The notes: generated by a model not told the origin, from the sequence alone. DNA of 64,000 bases from Torreya grandis (GCA_037957365.1 JARHVA010004804.1:155001-219000); one strand, 5' to 3'. Counted from the stretch's first letter, positions 13,500 through 26,686 are shown. Translations and numbers: made by a program.

Positions 13500-14632
13500 A
13501 GATGCATATCACTAGAATAAGCTCAAAAAATTATGGATAACTTACACCAAAAGATATGTAGTGGTCATCCCTATATAAATACCACAACCCATAATATCCT
13601 CAGAATGGGATATTACTAGCCAATAATCTTTAAAGGTGCACATGTTCACATAAGAACATGCCATGAATGACATATCTTGAAAAAAATAGAAGTGCATTCA
13701 AAAATTCTATTACAACCTATTATTGAAGTTAGACAATTCACTCAATGGGGCTTAGACTTCATCAATGGCATTAACCTAAACTCTTTATTTGACAACAAAC
13801 GTTTACTCACTACCAAATATTATTGCACGCGATGGATTGAAGTAGTAGATACATGGCATTTTAGAGCATAATATGTAATCAAATTTCTAGAGGAAAAATT
13901 TACAACTATATTTGGTACCCCATTTCTTTAGTTTATAATAATGGGCCAACATTCCTATCAACTAAATTCACTGAGTGTGCCCATGATAATCAAATCACCA
14001 TTAGGTGATCTTTAAACCATTACCTATATGGAAATTGATTGGTTGAATTAACAAAAAGGAACCTGATTGATGCCATTAAAATGGAAGAAGTAGATAAACC
14101 TAGAGAATGACATCATCTACTAAAATATGCACCATGGGATGATCAAATAAGATACAAACAGGTCCTCAAGGCTTTGCCTTACTTGCTGGTATATGGACAA
14201 CAACTAGTTTTACTAATCATTCTCAAATTTACAACATATAAATTTATTTAGGAGTATATGGAATGAAGTGAAAAAGTGGATTCTTTATTATTCGATATAA
14301 TAGAGATGAAATATTCAAGGATTGAAGCCTTACATAATTTCAGCAAACATCAAGACATAGTTAAAAGGTGGTTTAATAAAAGAACAAAATTTAAATCATC
14401 CTGAATATCTAACCTGGTGATTTTATGGGACAAAGCCCATGAAAATAAATTATATCATGACAAGTTTAACCCACTATGGATTGGACATTTTCATAATTCA
14501 TAGATCCTGGGTAATAATGCTTTCCATTTGAGGGACCTCTAAGGTAATAAACTAACATATCAAATCAATGGATAGTTTTTGAAGCACTACTTCAAGGATA
14601 TACCATCTAGAGATGTCCCTAATTAGTAAAAA
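13500..14632 (+). pseudogene. Integrase of element A
   Basis: The C-H of a degraded HHCC zinc-binding region is visible near 13,655-13,670. The core begins with FTQWGLDFINGIN, whose Asp (13,755-13,757) is the first catalytic acid, followed by YYCTRWIEVVDT and FLEEKFTTIFGTP. The C-terminal part, in a shifted frame, reads LVYGQQLVLLI, LWDKAHENKLYHDKFNPLW and NGQFLKHYFKDI-like sequence, typical of Tat-like integrase ends just before the pol stop. Stops and frameshifts are numerous. A short purine-rich stretch at 14,640-14,652 follows. Confidence 0.75.
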
Positions 14633-16600
14633 GTGTTATGGTAGAGGTAGGAGTATAATATATGTAATAATTTCATAGTTAATTTTCGTTCATTCTAGGT
14701 TAGTGTTTCTTAAACATTTTCTTTTCCTTAATTTAGTTTACTACTTTCTAGATTAGATGTCTTTTATTTTGTGGCAATCTGATTGATGTCTTTTGATATA
14801 CTCAAGAAAGTACCCAATCCAATATACTTATTATCAATGTTTTAGGATAAAAGGTAAATCTATGAGAAAGATTTCAAATTAAATAACTAATTGGAAAGGA
14901 CATAAATCAAATCACACAAATCAATTTTTTGTAAGTTTTACATCCTTATGTTTGAGATTTTTAGAATTCATGTATAGAATAAAAATTTAATCATGACATG
15001 TTACCACTAAATTATTATATCATGTATAAATTTTTTTTCTCATTACTCCATAAAAATTTAGATTTTTTTCTCATTTTCACTAGATTAGATGCACTTCTCA
15101 TGTTAATACTTGTTTAAGGTAATAACCCTTGGTATGGATGTAGATGGAAAGGATAATCTAGTACAATTAAGCCCTCACATACACTATCTCACTATGGTTT
15201 CTACTCTCCTTCTAACTATATTCTAAAAAAAGTGAGGACTAATGCATCCTAAAAGAGTGATCAATAAACCTAAGGAAAATCTAAAGGTGATCAATGGTTC
15301 AGATGATGAAATAATATCAATGTATCACACATCATGTAAAAATACAGGAGGAATAAAGAAGAAGAATCAAAGGTATCTTTGTCAAGGATATGGATGTTGG
15401 GCTAGTAGTAGAGCAATGCCTAAGTTTCCTTATTTTTAAATATGTTTTCAAATAAACCATAATGAAACCTACAATTATCCCAAGTCTTCAGTTGTTTGGA
15501 GTTTCTTTCATGTCTCTAATTCAATTATTCTCTGGATAAATCGTTCATGTTTGATTTGTAATTACTGACCAAAGGTTTTGGGTTCTTAAATACTTGGGAT
15601 TATTCCCTCTATGAGTTTCCATTTGTTTTACTCAATGCACCTTCATTCTTTTTTTTTGAATAGGGACCCACTATATTCTAAAAGGTCTAGGTTTATTTTG
15701 AAAATCTTATTTTATAGATATTTATATGTGTATATAACTTTGCTATTCATTATAAATGTAAATGGACTTTTTCACATGATTAACTTATTTAGACTAACCT
15801 ATTAATACACTTTGTAAGTTTTACGTATACATAGGTTTTTCAAACATGCACAGTGAATAAATTTTTTTAGGATTCATGTAGTTTTCCTTTCACTAAAAGT
15901 GTTATTTACATATTTTATGTTTCAAATTTTTTTTTTGGAAGTTATATTTTATAATTTTTTTAATCCTTCGAATCTATTTAACCTTTATTAAAAAAATTCT
16001 TTGGAACCTTTTCTTGCATTTTTTGTTTGCAGGTTTTTTTAACACATTTGGTTTTGGCATCTTCGTCTTTAGAGAAAATGTTCAGAAATTCCATTTCAAA
16101 AATTTTGTTTGGAAGTCATCCTTTATAAAAAATTTCCTCCACAACCTTCACAAAATATTTCTACCACAAGTCTTCAAAACTTTTTCTCATGATATATGTT
16201 TGTGTCACAAGAATTTGGGTTGACCCTATTCCAATACAATATCTAATACCTGACTCCTAAAAGCCTCTATAGCATAACTAAATTAGATATATAAAATCAA
16301 AAAGATGACACTTGTCAAAGGCAATGATGTGGAATTCTTTTGAACATCTATAAAGTCTATGTGGCATACCCACCAAAATAGGTGGCCAAGTTCAACATGA
16401 ATGAGTAAAATAAGTTTAGAGACATTGGGCAATAATGGCACATAAACTAGAGTTGAATATTAAAATTTATGTCAATTAATTGAAAGTGAAAATTATACCC
16501 ATTGATCACTAATAACCTTGAGTGAATTTACATCCTTAAGAGAACTTGAATCCTTATCCACATGCATTTAAACTATGAATTATTTCAAAATATCCAAGCC
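14633..16600. other. Non-coding stretch after pol of element A
   Basis: AT-rich sequence with only short open frames (15,242-15,439 and 16,014-16,223) that I do not recognise. T-rich tracts are frequent. It separates the integrase end from the additional ORF region and may be a spacer inside element A. Confidence 0.35.
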
Positions 16601-17408
16601 ATAAAATTAAAAAACTAGAACTTTGTTGGCATAGTAAATTAATGATGGATTACTCATATAGAAGATACAGGGGATTCCAACCACCTTACAAGTTTTTAAT
16701 CAAATACTACATTGAGTACATAGACATAGTTTTTGATTTGAAAGTTTTCAATGATGATTATACCAACTATTCATCTCTGTGGGATGTAATCAAGAAAGTA
16801 GATGCACATACATGTGAATAAAATATAACACCAACATAGAGGAAATTAGCCACATATTTTCTCCCATTAAAATGATAAGGATTACACTTTGTTTCATCCA
16901 ATCCTGATGTGATTCCATGCATCAAATTACTACAAGATTTGTTCTTTGTAGGCAAGGTAACTAGTGGTTCTTTTGTACATCACATGGAGCATAAAAATAT
17001 AATCACCTTCATTTCAAGAGATGCCTTCTATAATTTCCTATCTTTGCCTATTTTATATGTTATGTTTGATTTACATAGATTTGTATCATGGAAGAATAAT
17101 AACATAATTGTAAAAATGTTGAGAAAATAGATCATCCCTAGGGAAACTATTGTCATCAAGGAAACATTTTTGGTACCAATCACCAAGTTATAAATGGGAG
17201 TTCATATTGTAATGGATATTATAAATAGGTTTCATGTCTACCCTAAAATCCTTCTTCACCTAGAGTGGGTTTAATTACTAAATTTATTAATGACCTCAAA
17301 GCTAAATTTCACCCTAGGGAGATAATTAACACTAGGATGTAGGTGTAGGTCTTGTATAATGATAATAGGTCCATGGGAGGCCATTTATACATGCCTCTTA
17401 GGATAAAG
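16600..17408 (+). pseudogene. Additional ORF of element A, left part
   Basis: A plus-strand frame with good coding appearance, open from 16,909 to 17,130 (73 codons) and continuing past stops into LLHLEWV-like sequence. It is cut at 17,408 by the LTR of element B. I do not recognise the protein. Its partner on the other side of B (29,113 onward) is also plus-strand and coding-like, so the two are read as halves of one ORF located 3' of pol. Alternative: they are two unrelated relics. Confidence 0.35.
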
Positions 17409-19421
17409 TTTTGGTGTCCTTAGCTGAAAAAGGGAGTGGTCAGGTCCTCTTGCTCAAATCTAGTCCAACATGGGACTGACCCTAGGCTATGGGTCACCTA
17501 ATCTTGGTTCAGACCTCTAGAAAAGACTAACTTCCTTTTGGATATATCACCTAAACTAGAACTAAGCTAAATATTTCTTGGAAAAGGGAGAGAGATTGAA
17601 AATAATTCATAAAAGCATGTAAAAATGAGGTGATGCACCAAATGTTTGGATCTTTATACTTGTAACCTAACATGGGAGGGTAGTATTCCACTTCCACATC
17701 AACCAATAGAGTATATATGCACTTAGAATGACCTATGATAAATAATAAAACACTTCATGAAGGTGATAAAACTTAGATAAAGACAAGGAAAACATACATT
17801 CACATAACCACATCAATGAATTCATAAGACACACTTCAAACCAACTTGTAAAATGGATAAATTTAGTCTTTTATTGCATCAAATAGGTGTTATAGTAAAA
17901 ATCTTTGTAGAGTCTAGTTATGCTAAAGAGAGGGATCATTTTTAAGGCTTAGAAGTTGATATTTATAAAATAATGGGAAGAGAGAGATGGGGATCATGAA
18001 TAGAATGATAGAAAAGGGAGAATAATGACCAAGATTTCCTATCATCCAACATTGATTCAATTATAAAATATCATAATGATTAAGATTACTTATAAAAGGT
18101 GGCTAAGACAATTATATGAGTCCTTTTCAATCTATTTATGGCCTATATTGATGCTTGTTATGATTAAAATGGTGGGATCAAGTCATTTAAAAGTTGAATT
18201 CTAGTGTTGAAGTAATTATAATAGCTAGATCAATCTATTATGATCTTATTTTGTCATGGATTTCTCCCTTCCAATTCATCATTTATGTGTAAGAAAGGGG
18301 AAAAGAGTCATAATCATGTTGCTATCTTTGGTGATGAGCCCATTAAAACTGGCGTGCCTGATCCATGACATCCCTTTGAAATATTTTCTCTAGTTCTACC
18401 TTGACCATATTTGATCTCCATTTAAATTCTCAAAGCTTTGATTTTTGATATTAGCCCTTGATCCTAATATAGGTTTGTAAAAATATGCCACCTAATAGCT
18501 CTTTATTTATTCTCAAGGTCCTACTAACAGCTCTATCTACCCCTATACTTACACCATGTGGAAACCTCACATTTATCCTAAGCTTGTTGAATTCTTGACC
18601 TTATGCACACTATCGATCTTCTTGGTCTGATTGAATGCATGTCATCAATATCCTTCCACTTGATCTAATGTGCACCATTGATTTGGTGAGTCATTGTAAT
18701 CATGACACATGTCATCCCTTCTCAAGATCCTTTAACCTTTTGACTAGATGCTTGTCATTATATCTTAGGTACATGATCTAATTTTCAACATTAGATATTT
18801 AGGACCCATTGACATTTTTAGGTTGTTGCTCATCATTAGATCTTTGATCTAATCAAATGTTGACCATTAATCTTCTTTTTGGAACTTTTTGAGTTTTTGA
18901 CCTTACACATGCTATATATCCTTTACTCGAGCTCTTGATATCTTGACACCTATCATACATAAATTTAATCTTAGGATATTTTGATTTTAAATAGCTATTT
19001 TCTATAGATTTATCTTGATGTCTTTGTGCATGTCTCAAACTACTAGTTTTACTTTAAAGCTTTATATATTGAGATAGGAAAGACATCAAGATATGAAATT
19101 TGTAGAGGATGATCTAGGAATGCAATACATTATGTCCATGTAATATTTTGGCCTAAGAAGCTTTCTAAGGATCATATATAAAATTTGTAACTAGATTGAT
19201 CCATTCATTCTTTCAAGATGTCTCATGACAGTCTGGCTCCTTAAGATCACCAAATTCACACTTTAAGCCTACTTAAAGTGTTTAAAAATCTTGAAAATTC
19301 TATGTGATCTCCTCTTGAAGTATATATGATCCTTGTGACATTAGATCACTCTTAAATCAAGACCATACTTATTTATTCTAGATTAGGAAAAATTTTGTAT
19401 GTTGGCCAAATTTGGCTAGCA
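17409..19421 (-). repeat. Element B, 3' LTR
   Basis: It aligns with 27,013-29,112 over its whole length, for example the GGTGTCC start, AACATGGGACTGACCCTAGG near 17,468 and the shared right end AAATTTGGC. Read on the minus strand it begins TGCTAGCC. The adjacent polypurine tract is degraded (ACTAAAGA). Confidence 0.8.
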
Positions 19422-19689
19422 TCTTTAGTGAATCAGTTAGGTAGCATGCCTGATATGATTGAGAACTTGGACCATTTACATGACTCTTGGATTCACCAAT
19501 AATGATGATTCTAATCCATGAATATAATAAACCTTTTGTCTTGTAAAGACAATAAATTACACAAAAATAGGGAAGGGAATAAACAAAATAGGGAAACTAA
19601 CTAAACCAAGCAAAAGTAAACAAACTATCATGGTAGGATAGCACTTGGAGGAAAACAAAAAAATGTATGTATAGGGAACTCAACATTTA

Positions 19690-20931
19690 GTAGAAATATT
19701 TCAAGTGTATCCCATTAAATAGGATAAGAAGATCCCCACCATCCATCCTTACAAGTTGGAAGGCATTATGGGAATTGTAGCTAGACATTATGTATGAAAC
19801 AATTCAAAGAGAGTCAAACTTTGTATACCTTCTTGGCTTATCTCTATCCTCATCCCACTTGAGTACCAAATCTCCTTATTTGAAACTTCATGAGGAATCT
19901 CATTTGTTAAAATCTCTCTTCACTTTTACTTCATGGTTTTCCATGGCTATCATGGACTGATGTCTTGTCTCTTCCAAATCCATAAGCTCAGCAAATATGA
20001 TCTCCATAGGTTAATTTTCCAACAACTCAAGTTGATGCATCAGTTATAGGGTAGTAAATTCAAGAGAAATAGGCTTTCTTGATTCCTTACCATATATTAG
20101 CTTGTAGGGGGAGTTGGATATTGAATTTTTATAGGTGATTCTATCAACCCATAGAGCTAACTTCAATTTGAGATACCATGACCTCTAATTATTTTCAATG
20201 GTCTTTTTTAGGTTCTTCAACAAATTCTTATTAGTGGACTCATCAAGACCATTAACTTGAGGATAATAGTATGATGAAGTGTTGAGAAAGACACTTGTTT
20301 AATTTCGCATTGGCTAATTTTATACCCCACAAAGGCCATAGCACTGTCAAAAATGATGATTGAAGGGATTCCAAATATATTAATCAAACCTCCATAGAAA
20401 TCTAAAACATTTGAATCATTTACTTCATTCAATACCACTACTTCTATCCATTTAGTAAATTAATTTGTAGTAGTAATTATCCATTTATGTTTTGATCTTG
20501 AAGGGAGGTTAATGAGACCAATAATGTCCAATCCCAATTGGATAAAGAGTTGATCCACTATACTTTGTTAGAGAGGTAAGGCTGCAATTTTCACTTCTCT
20601 TATAAGAATGGCACATTATCTACATTTCCTAACTCATGCATGATAATAACCAAATAATCTTGGCCAATAATACTCACCTCTCATGATCTTGTGAGTTATG
20701 GTCCTTGTTAAATAATGCCCTCCACCATGTCCATCATGGAACTCTTCAAGCAACCTTTTTTTTTTTATGTTGTTCAATGTATATTAATAGCATGTCATTG
20801 ATATCTTTCTTGAACAAAACACCATAAACAAGAAGAAATGGAATGGATTTAAATCTAAAATATGTTATTCTTGAAGGAGTTAGATGAGAGGAATAAATAC
20901 CATCCTATAGATATCTTACCAAATCATGAAA
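19690..20931 (-). pseudogene. Integrase of element B
   Basis: Minus-strand relics in order: zinc-binding region with HDGHGGGHY and HKIMRGEYYWPRLFGYYHA (about 20,640-20,740), core start LGLDIIGLINLP with the first catalytic Asp, FTKWIEVV, then the open 73-codon frame 20,217-20,438 containing NDSNVLDFYGGLINIFGIP and IIIFDSAMAFVGYKI, where the second Asp is present. The C-terminal end (about 19,690-19,900) has LKWDEDRDK-like and LVRMDGGDLL-like segments in shifted frames. The protein would insert the element cDNA; this copy cannot be functional. Confidence 0.75.
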
Positions 20932-21480
20932 CTAGTTATAAGGTGAAGTATGATTAGCTACAACCTCTTCATCGATTGACACCATAACCACCTCATTAGA
21001 TTCTTGTAAGTCATGGGATAGATAATCACAAAGTCCTTTACATATAATCAAGTTTTTGACCTTGATCTTCACATCATACTCCATTACCTTTTTTATCCAA
21101 CTAGCTCTTTTCTCATTTATGTCTTTGTTTAAGAAAAACTCCTTGATACCTGGATGGGCAACCATTAGGTGTATCTTATTGTGAGATAATAAGTATCTAA
21201 ACTTCTTGAGAGACATTATAACTAAAATTACATACTTTTCAACAAAAGAGTACCTTGTTTTATATTCTTCCAAGCCTTGACTAAAAAGGCTATTGAATAC
21301 TCCAAAGCCTTATGATTCTGCTACATAAGATTGCCTAAAATAGTGTCAATGTTAGAATAGGTGTACATAATGAAGTCCTTTATGTAATCCAGGTTCATGA
21401 TCATAGGGGAATTAACCATGGCTTTCTTAATTTCATCAAAACTCTTTACTCCTTCCTTGGACTAGATAAAACTCTAATTC
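20932..21480 (-). pseudogene. RT-linked RNase H of element B
   Basis: The open 113-codon stretch 20,932-21,273 reads YSFVEKYVILVIMSLKKFRY, MVAHPGIKEFFLNKDINEK and VMEYDVKIKV. This is the second half of the Ty3/gypsy RNase H and its tether toward integrase. The upstream half (21,280-21,480) is in other frames. Confidence 0.7.
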
Positions 21481-21599
21481 TTCTTTATCATGGCTATAAG
21501 TGGCCTAGCTAAAGTGGAAAAATCTATTATGTATCTTCTAATAAAATTGTTTTCCCTCAAGAAACTTTACAAAGATATTTTTGTTTGGGTAAAGAAAGT

Positions 21600-22300
21600 G
21601 CAAGAATTGAAGCTATCCTTTCAATATATATGCTTAAACCATGATCTAAAACTATATTTCCAAGAATTTTACCTTCATTAATTAAATAAGACACACTATT
21701 TGGGATTTAGGGATACCCCAAATTATTTACACCTTTCAAACACTTTCTCAAGGTAAATTATGTGCTCACTTGCATTCTTTGAAAACACTATTATATCATC
21801 CAAATGGACCAACACAAACTTGTTAGGAAATCCATAGAATTCCATATCCATGGCTCTCTAAAAATTTTGTCTAACATTGGATAAACCAAAGGGAATCTTT
21901 CTATATGTAAATGTCCCCAACTTTGTGGTGAAGGTTGTCTTGAATTGGTCCTCTTATTTGACCAAAATCTGATTGTAACCACTATATCCATCCAACAAGG
22001 AAAACATTTATGAACATACAACCAACTATAATTTTTTTCCATAGATGGAAATGGATAGTGGTATTTAAGGGAAGCCTTGTTCAAGTCATGAAAGTTAACG
22101 CACAGTCTAATTTCACCATTCTTTTTCCATATTAGAACAAGATTTACCACCCAGTTTGAGTTCTTGATTAGAAATATAATAACTAACTCAATGAGCTTAT
22201 AAATCTTCACTTTCATCAAAGGCTCAACCTTGGGATTAATAGGCCTTTGTATTTGTCTCACTATTTAGTTTTAGCTTCTAACTCAGTGGTGTGTTGATCT
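21600..22300 (-). pseudogene. Reverse transcriptase of element B
   Basis: The frame 21,791-22,261 holds RPINPKVEPLMKVKIYKLIE, SNWVVNLVLIWKKNGEIRLC and VNFHDLNKASLKYHYPFPSM, the fingers and first palm of a Ty3/gypsy RT (the Asp of the usual CVDFR is Asn here). After frameshifts the catalytic box appears as HLDD at 21,795-21,806 (Tyr replaced by His), followed by IIVFS. Truncations and shifts in the palm make this copy dead. It is closely comparable in block order to the RT of element A, so both belong to one broad lineage. Confidence 0.85.
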
Positions 22301-22559
22301 AGACTTGGGTTAAACCCCTTAAGGTCACTATATTTTCATGTAAATACATCAGCAAAACTTGCACATAACTTAATGAAAGATTCATTTTTTGAATAAGTGC
22401 ATAATTTACCCAACTTTAAGCTCTTACCAAGTGAAACTTCCACATTGGCATAATGTTATTCCTTTGTTGACAATGATTATTTTTCCTTCAACTCATCATC
22501 ACCACTGAATTGTTGGAATAATTTTCATTAATGTTAAAGAACTTGTAACAGATATGAAT

Positions 22560-22760
22560 GGAAATGTCAAATAGAATTATTGCCAAAAGTAAATGAAAGT
22601 GTTTAGAAGTGAATGGAATTATTTTTGAAAGTGAATGGAATTATTGATGGAAGTGAATGGAAGTGTTGCTAGAAGTGAATAGAATTATTGCTAGAAGTGA
22701 ATAGCAATGTCGATGGAAATGTTACAGAATTGTCAATGGAAATGTTGATAGAAATGTCAA
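22560..22760 (+). repeat. Degenerate GAAGTGAATGGAATTATT tandem repeat
   Basis: Inside the solo LTR, units of roughly 24-27 bp built on AGAAGTGAATRGAATTATTG recur about seven times with substitutions, forming an imprecise minisatellite in the U3-like part upstream of the TATA box. Confidence 0.7.
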
Positions 22761-23152
22761 CAATCACATCTTTTGGTGAAGAGGTGCATCTTAGATGGGA
22801 CACAGACTTTTAAAGGCTATATAAGGGAGAAGAGACGTGGAAGTATAACAAGCATTCAATTTGAATGAATATCATATAAGTGTGAGAGAGAAGGAAGAGA
22901 GGAAGAGCAAAAAATGAAATAAAATATCTCTTAAGAAAAGAAGTATGAAGGGTAGATTTATTTTAATGAAGAATATTCTTTAAGAATTGTGAAAGAAAGG
23001 AGAGCAGAAAGTATATAAGAAAATTAATGAGAGAGAAAGTGTAAGAGAAGCAAAGTCATCATTTAATTAAAGAAGTAATCACAGATGATGGAATCAATTT
23101 GGCTTGGGGTCAGTGCCTCATAGTCTAGGGGTTGGTGCTCCTATGGGTTGGT

Positions 23153-23280
23153 GCTCATGAACTAGCCAAGTTGGTGCTTGGCAAAGGGGATCAATGTCTC
23201 CAATGGGTAGGTGCTCACAAACTAACCGAGTTGGTGCTTGGTTTAGGGATTGTTGTCTCCAGTAGGTTGGTGCCTACAAA
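23153..23280 (+). repeat. 60-bp tandem duplication in solo LTR
   Basis: A 60-bp unit containing GAGTTGGTGCTTGG and TCCAATGGG or TCCAGTAGG starts at 23,153 and 23,213, with a partial third copy at 23,272. A shorter GTTGGTGCTC motif also recurs just upstream. It lies downstream of the TATA box, so it would fall in the transcribed R/U5-like part. Confidence 0.75.
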
Positions 23281-23716
23281 CATTGTGAAAAAGTTATATA
23301 TATAAAAGGAATATTTCTCTATGGTTTTCTCCTAAAAGGGTTTCCATGTAAATCATGCGTTATTAATTTCTAGATCTTGAATGTTTATGTTTGTTTTAGT
23401 TGAATAAATGTATAAATATTAAAAACTATATTATACTGATTCACCCCCTCTCAGTATAAGCTTTTTTTGAACATGAATATGTTCCCTAGTGTGACCAATC
23501 CCTTGGTAAATTTATTTTTTTTAGTTTCACAACCTAATCACCATAGTTTTACAAGAACTTTGACTAATTTCTTAAGGAAAACTCAACCTCTTCTTGTAGG
23601 AACCTGACAATATGATTTTCATATTCAAACACTTACTAAATATCATTATTATCAAGGAAAAAATTCATTACAATCACCTTAATGTGTGACTAGACCTTTT
23701 CATTTCTTACATTAGT

Positions 23717-24140
23717 TGGGATACTAAATTGTGCCCTAATGGCAGCTAACCTATCTACATGTTTATTCTCATCTCTTGGTATTACCTAAATATTGAAGGC
23801 CTAAAATTATTTAAGAAAGTACCATACCTTATGCTTATAAGATTAAAGTAATGGGATTTTACATACATTAAGACCTCTCACTTGGTGAACTACAAGTTCA
23901 TAATCACCAAAGACATGTAAGGCATTGACTTTCATCTTCCCATCACATTACAAACCATGAACTAGTGCCTCATATTTAGCAGCTTTGTTTGAGAAACCAA
24001 ATTGAAACTTAATAGATGAGAAATAAATTTGATTTGATTAAGAAATCAACATAATTATAGACCTACTACAATTATTATTTATTGATCCATCATAGCATAA
24101 TTTATAGATACCATCAGTAGACTCATCATCCTTCATCAAG
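23717..24140 (-). pseudogene. RNase H-fold domain upstream of RT (element B)
   Basis: The minus strand reads YKLCYDGSINNNCSRSIIML, SSIKFQFGFSNKAAKYEAL, VNALHVFGDYELVVHQVRGL and VIPRDENKHVDRLAA, with a few stops. These are the strands and helices of the second, archaeal-type RNase H of Tat-like elements. First Asp (YDGS), the helix Glu (KYEAL) and the third Asp (FGDYEL) are still present, as is the late Asp (HVDRLAA). As in element A, it precedes the RT. Confidence 0.8.
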
Positions 24141-24223
24141 TTTGGAATTGGTGCATATTTCTCATGGAGTAAATAAACACCAAGTCATTCTTCTTCAATT
24201 AGTTTATAAGGATAATATTCATG

Positions 24224-24700
24224 TTATCTAGAGGACCACTCATAAAGGAATAAATATGGAATCCCATATAGAGGTGATTCAATCTCCTCTACACTAGTTT
24301 CTAGCACCTCATTAGAGATGACATAATTATTGTTTACAATACTTGGAATAGATGGTTCCAAATGAAAACATACAATAGGTTTAGAATGTATTATTGCTTT
24401 AGTGCCATAAATTGTCCTAAACACAAAATATGTCTAATTAACTAATAAATATCCTCTAATATTTGAGGTAAAGTCCCTTGAAAGACATATGGCAAAATAG
24501 ATAGGCAAATCCACCACAACTACATCCTACTGAATGGCAATATTGGGGCAAGCATGTAGTAGATTTAATGCTTCATAGTCCATATCATTGATAAGATTTG
24601 ATTTTAACAATAAATATGTAAAATATTTTAGCCTCAATGTTTTAGATCACCTTCCATGATCCTTATTTAAGAGAAAGAAATGTTTCTCCTAAAGAAGGAT
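24224..24700 (-). pseudogene. Region between protease and RNase H, element B
   Basis: It includes an open 66-codon frame (24,224-24,424) of unknown function, with SNEVLETSVEEIESPLYGIP. Its place between protease and RNase H suggests pol linker sequence. Confidence 0.35.
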
Positions 24701-24970
24701 CCCAAGAGGTGATCCTAAATGTCAAGGCTAAAATATTTTACATAGTTATTCCCAAAAGTAAATATTATCAAGCATGTAGTGTCAACTTCAGATATTTAAT
24801 GATGACTACTATATTTTTTGGTTAACCATCTAGTTTCAATATCCTTTAGTATTTATTTCATAGACAAGACCAAGATTATCTTCAATTTTCTTAGGCATGA
24901 TAGTGCTACCGGTTCCACTATCCACCATATAGTTATGAACTAAATAGTCACCAACTATCAAAGAGAGGTA
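24700..24970 (-). pseudogene. Retropepsin of element B
   Basis: The minus strand reads PPFYLSLIVGDYLVHNYMVD followed by SGTGSTIMPKKIEDNLGL. The triplet DSG (24,914-24,922) is the active-site Asp motif of the aspartic protease, preceded by the hydrophobic VHNYMV strand. The later part is interrupted. In an intact element it would process the polyprotein. Confidence 0.75.
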
Positions 24971-25882
24971 AAAGGGAGGAGTTTTACTTGAATTTACCTT
25001 ATATTTTCCCCCCTTTATTATCTTATGTATTTACTAGACTTGATGATTCATTGGTTAGTTTGAATTAGTCAAGATAACTCCTTATTTATCAACTAGCTCT
25101 AGAGACACCTTGAGGGTTGAGATCTCTTAGATAAGCATATATTTTTATTCTAGGATAGAAAATAAATCCCACATGATAATAATGACATTATATTTCTTCA
25201 TCTAATCTATCATACTGAATGAGACTCCACTAACCTCTGGCTACACATTTTGAACCACTAGTCATTCATGAATTAGAGGTATTTGAGGGAACTTCCTAGC
25301 CTCTACATTCTAACTTTTCTATATTATAAGGGATGCAGGTTTATCTTTGATACTATTTGGAGTAATATTATTAGTAATTGAAGCATTAGTCACATCTTGA
25401 GCCTCATCAATGGCTCTTATTTTATCTCTAGTTACATTTACAACCTGATAATTTAAATTGATAGCCTCACACCATGATTGAGAGTAACATAATCATCCAT
25501 TTACTAGTTTATATTAATGGCATTCGGATTCACTTGAACTTATTGAGGCTCTCCTTTGGGTACTAAACTTGTCTCTTTAAAATGACCTCCTTGAAGATAA
25601 AACTCTTCTTGTGTCATTTCTGTGATACCAATGCTTGGTTTTGAGCATCTTTGAGATTAAAGGGCTATCAAATTGAGTCATGCATCAAAAAAATTTAGGT
25701 GGTATGGTAGAAATAAATTTTCATGTTTAAGGTCTATTAGGATCAAGATGTACATATGGTTTGGCTAGAACTATGGCTCATTGTGCTTGGTAGGGTAGTC
25801 TATTTTCTCTAAATCCTTGAAAAGGAGGCCTTTGATCTCTAGAGGGCTAATAAGTAGTCTAATTTTTTTTTAATAGGGACTA

Positions 25883-26686
25883 TTAATATGATATTATTTC
25901 CTCTTGAGTTATACTATTTTCATTTCCAAAATATTGAAGCAAAACTTTCAGCTCACCAGGATCATTAGGTTGACTAGAAGGGGCTACAACTTGAGCTTGA
26001 CGAGGTAGAATAGGGGATAATGGTGTAAATTGCTGAACTTTAGGGGCTCGAATAGATTTAAAATCTAAGAATATAAGAATTATAGGACTTAGATCAAGCT
26101 TACCAGCTTGTATCAAACTATTTTCTTCTCTTATTACAACCTCATAAGTAGTTGGCAAGGTATTACCACCCATGGACTGTATCATCAAACTAATATCAAA
26201 AGTATGGGATTTTAAATAATATAAGAAGGCATATTCAGGGGATGGTTTGATCAACATAGGTATTCTAGTCCATATCTTTTGGAATTTAAGGTTGAAATTA
26301 GACATAAACTCATGAGGAGATCTCTTTATATTAGTCAGTTATTCAACCAGAGATAGGTGATCAGATTTATCTTCAAAATGCCTAACTAAGGCTGTACCTA
26401 ACTCATCCTAGGTAGAAATGGATTTCAAATGAATAATTTTATACCATTTCAATTTTTTTCCTTTGAAGGAAACAACAAGCAATTTGATAGCCATATTATC
26501 TTGAACAACATTATGAATAGAACAAAGGTTGGAAACATTTTAGATGTGTTGAATAGTAGTTGTTTGACCTTATCCTAAGAATAATTGGATAATATTAAGG
26601 GAAGAAAAAGTAATGTCATAAAAATGGGCCAAATTTAGTGGACTACCTCTACTAGATGGGATGAACACTTGATTCTTGATATCCAT
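25883..26686 (-). pseudogene. Gag of element B
   Basis: A probable start ATG lies at 26,684-26,686. The relict reads DNMAIKLLVVSFKGKKLKWY, ELGTALVRHFEDKSDHLSLV, then the open 140-codon stretch 25,883-26,305 with FNLKFQKIWTRIPMLIKPSP and YEVVIREENSLIQAGKLDL. This is the retrotransposon gag capsid order (SLKGKALxWY, F..RF, L..I.Q...ESV.EF..KF). Stops occur near 26,560, 26,540 and 26,335. About 330 bp separate the ATG from the 5' LTR. Confidence 0.8.

Larger units (their letters stand above)
22506..23478 (+). mobile_element. Solo LTR with 5-bp target duplication
   Basis: The insert 22,511-23,473 (963 bp) begins TGTTGGAATAA and ends TTTGAACA, giving perfect TGTT/AACA ends, and is flanked by TGAAT on both sides (22,506-22,510 and 23,474-23,478). 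It carries a TATA box in CTATATAAGGGAGAAG at about 22,819. It contains tandem repeats and no coding sequence. The start sequence is typical of plant LTRs, Copia included, but family is not determined. It arose presumably by LTR-LTR recombination. Confidence 0.85.
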
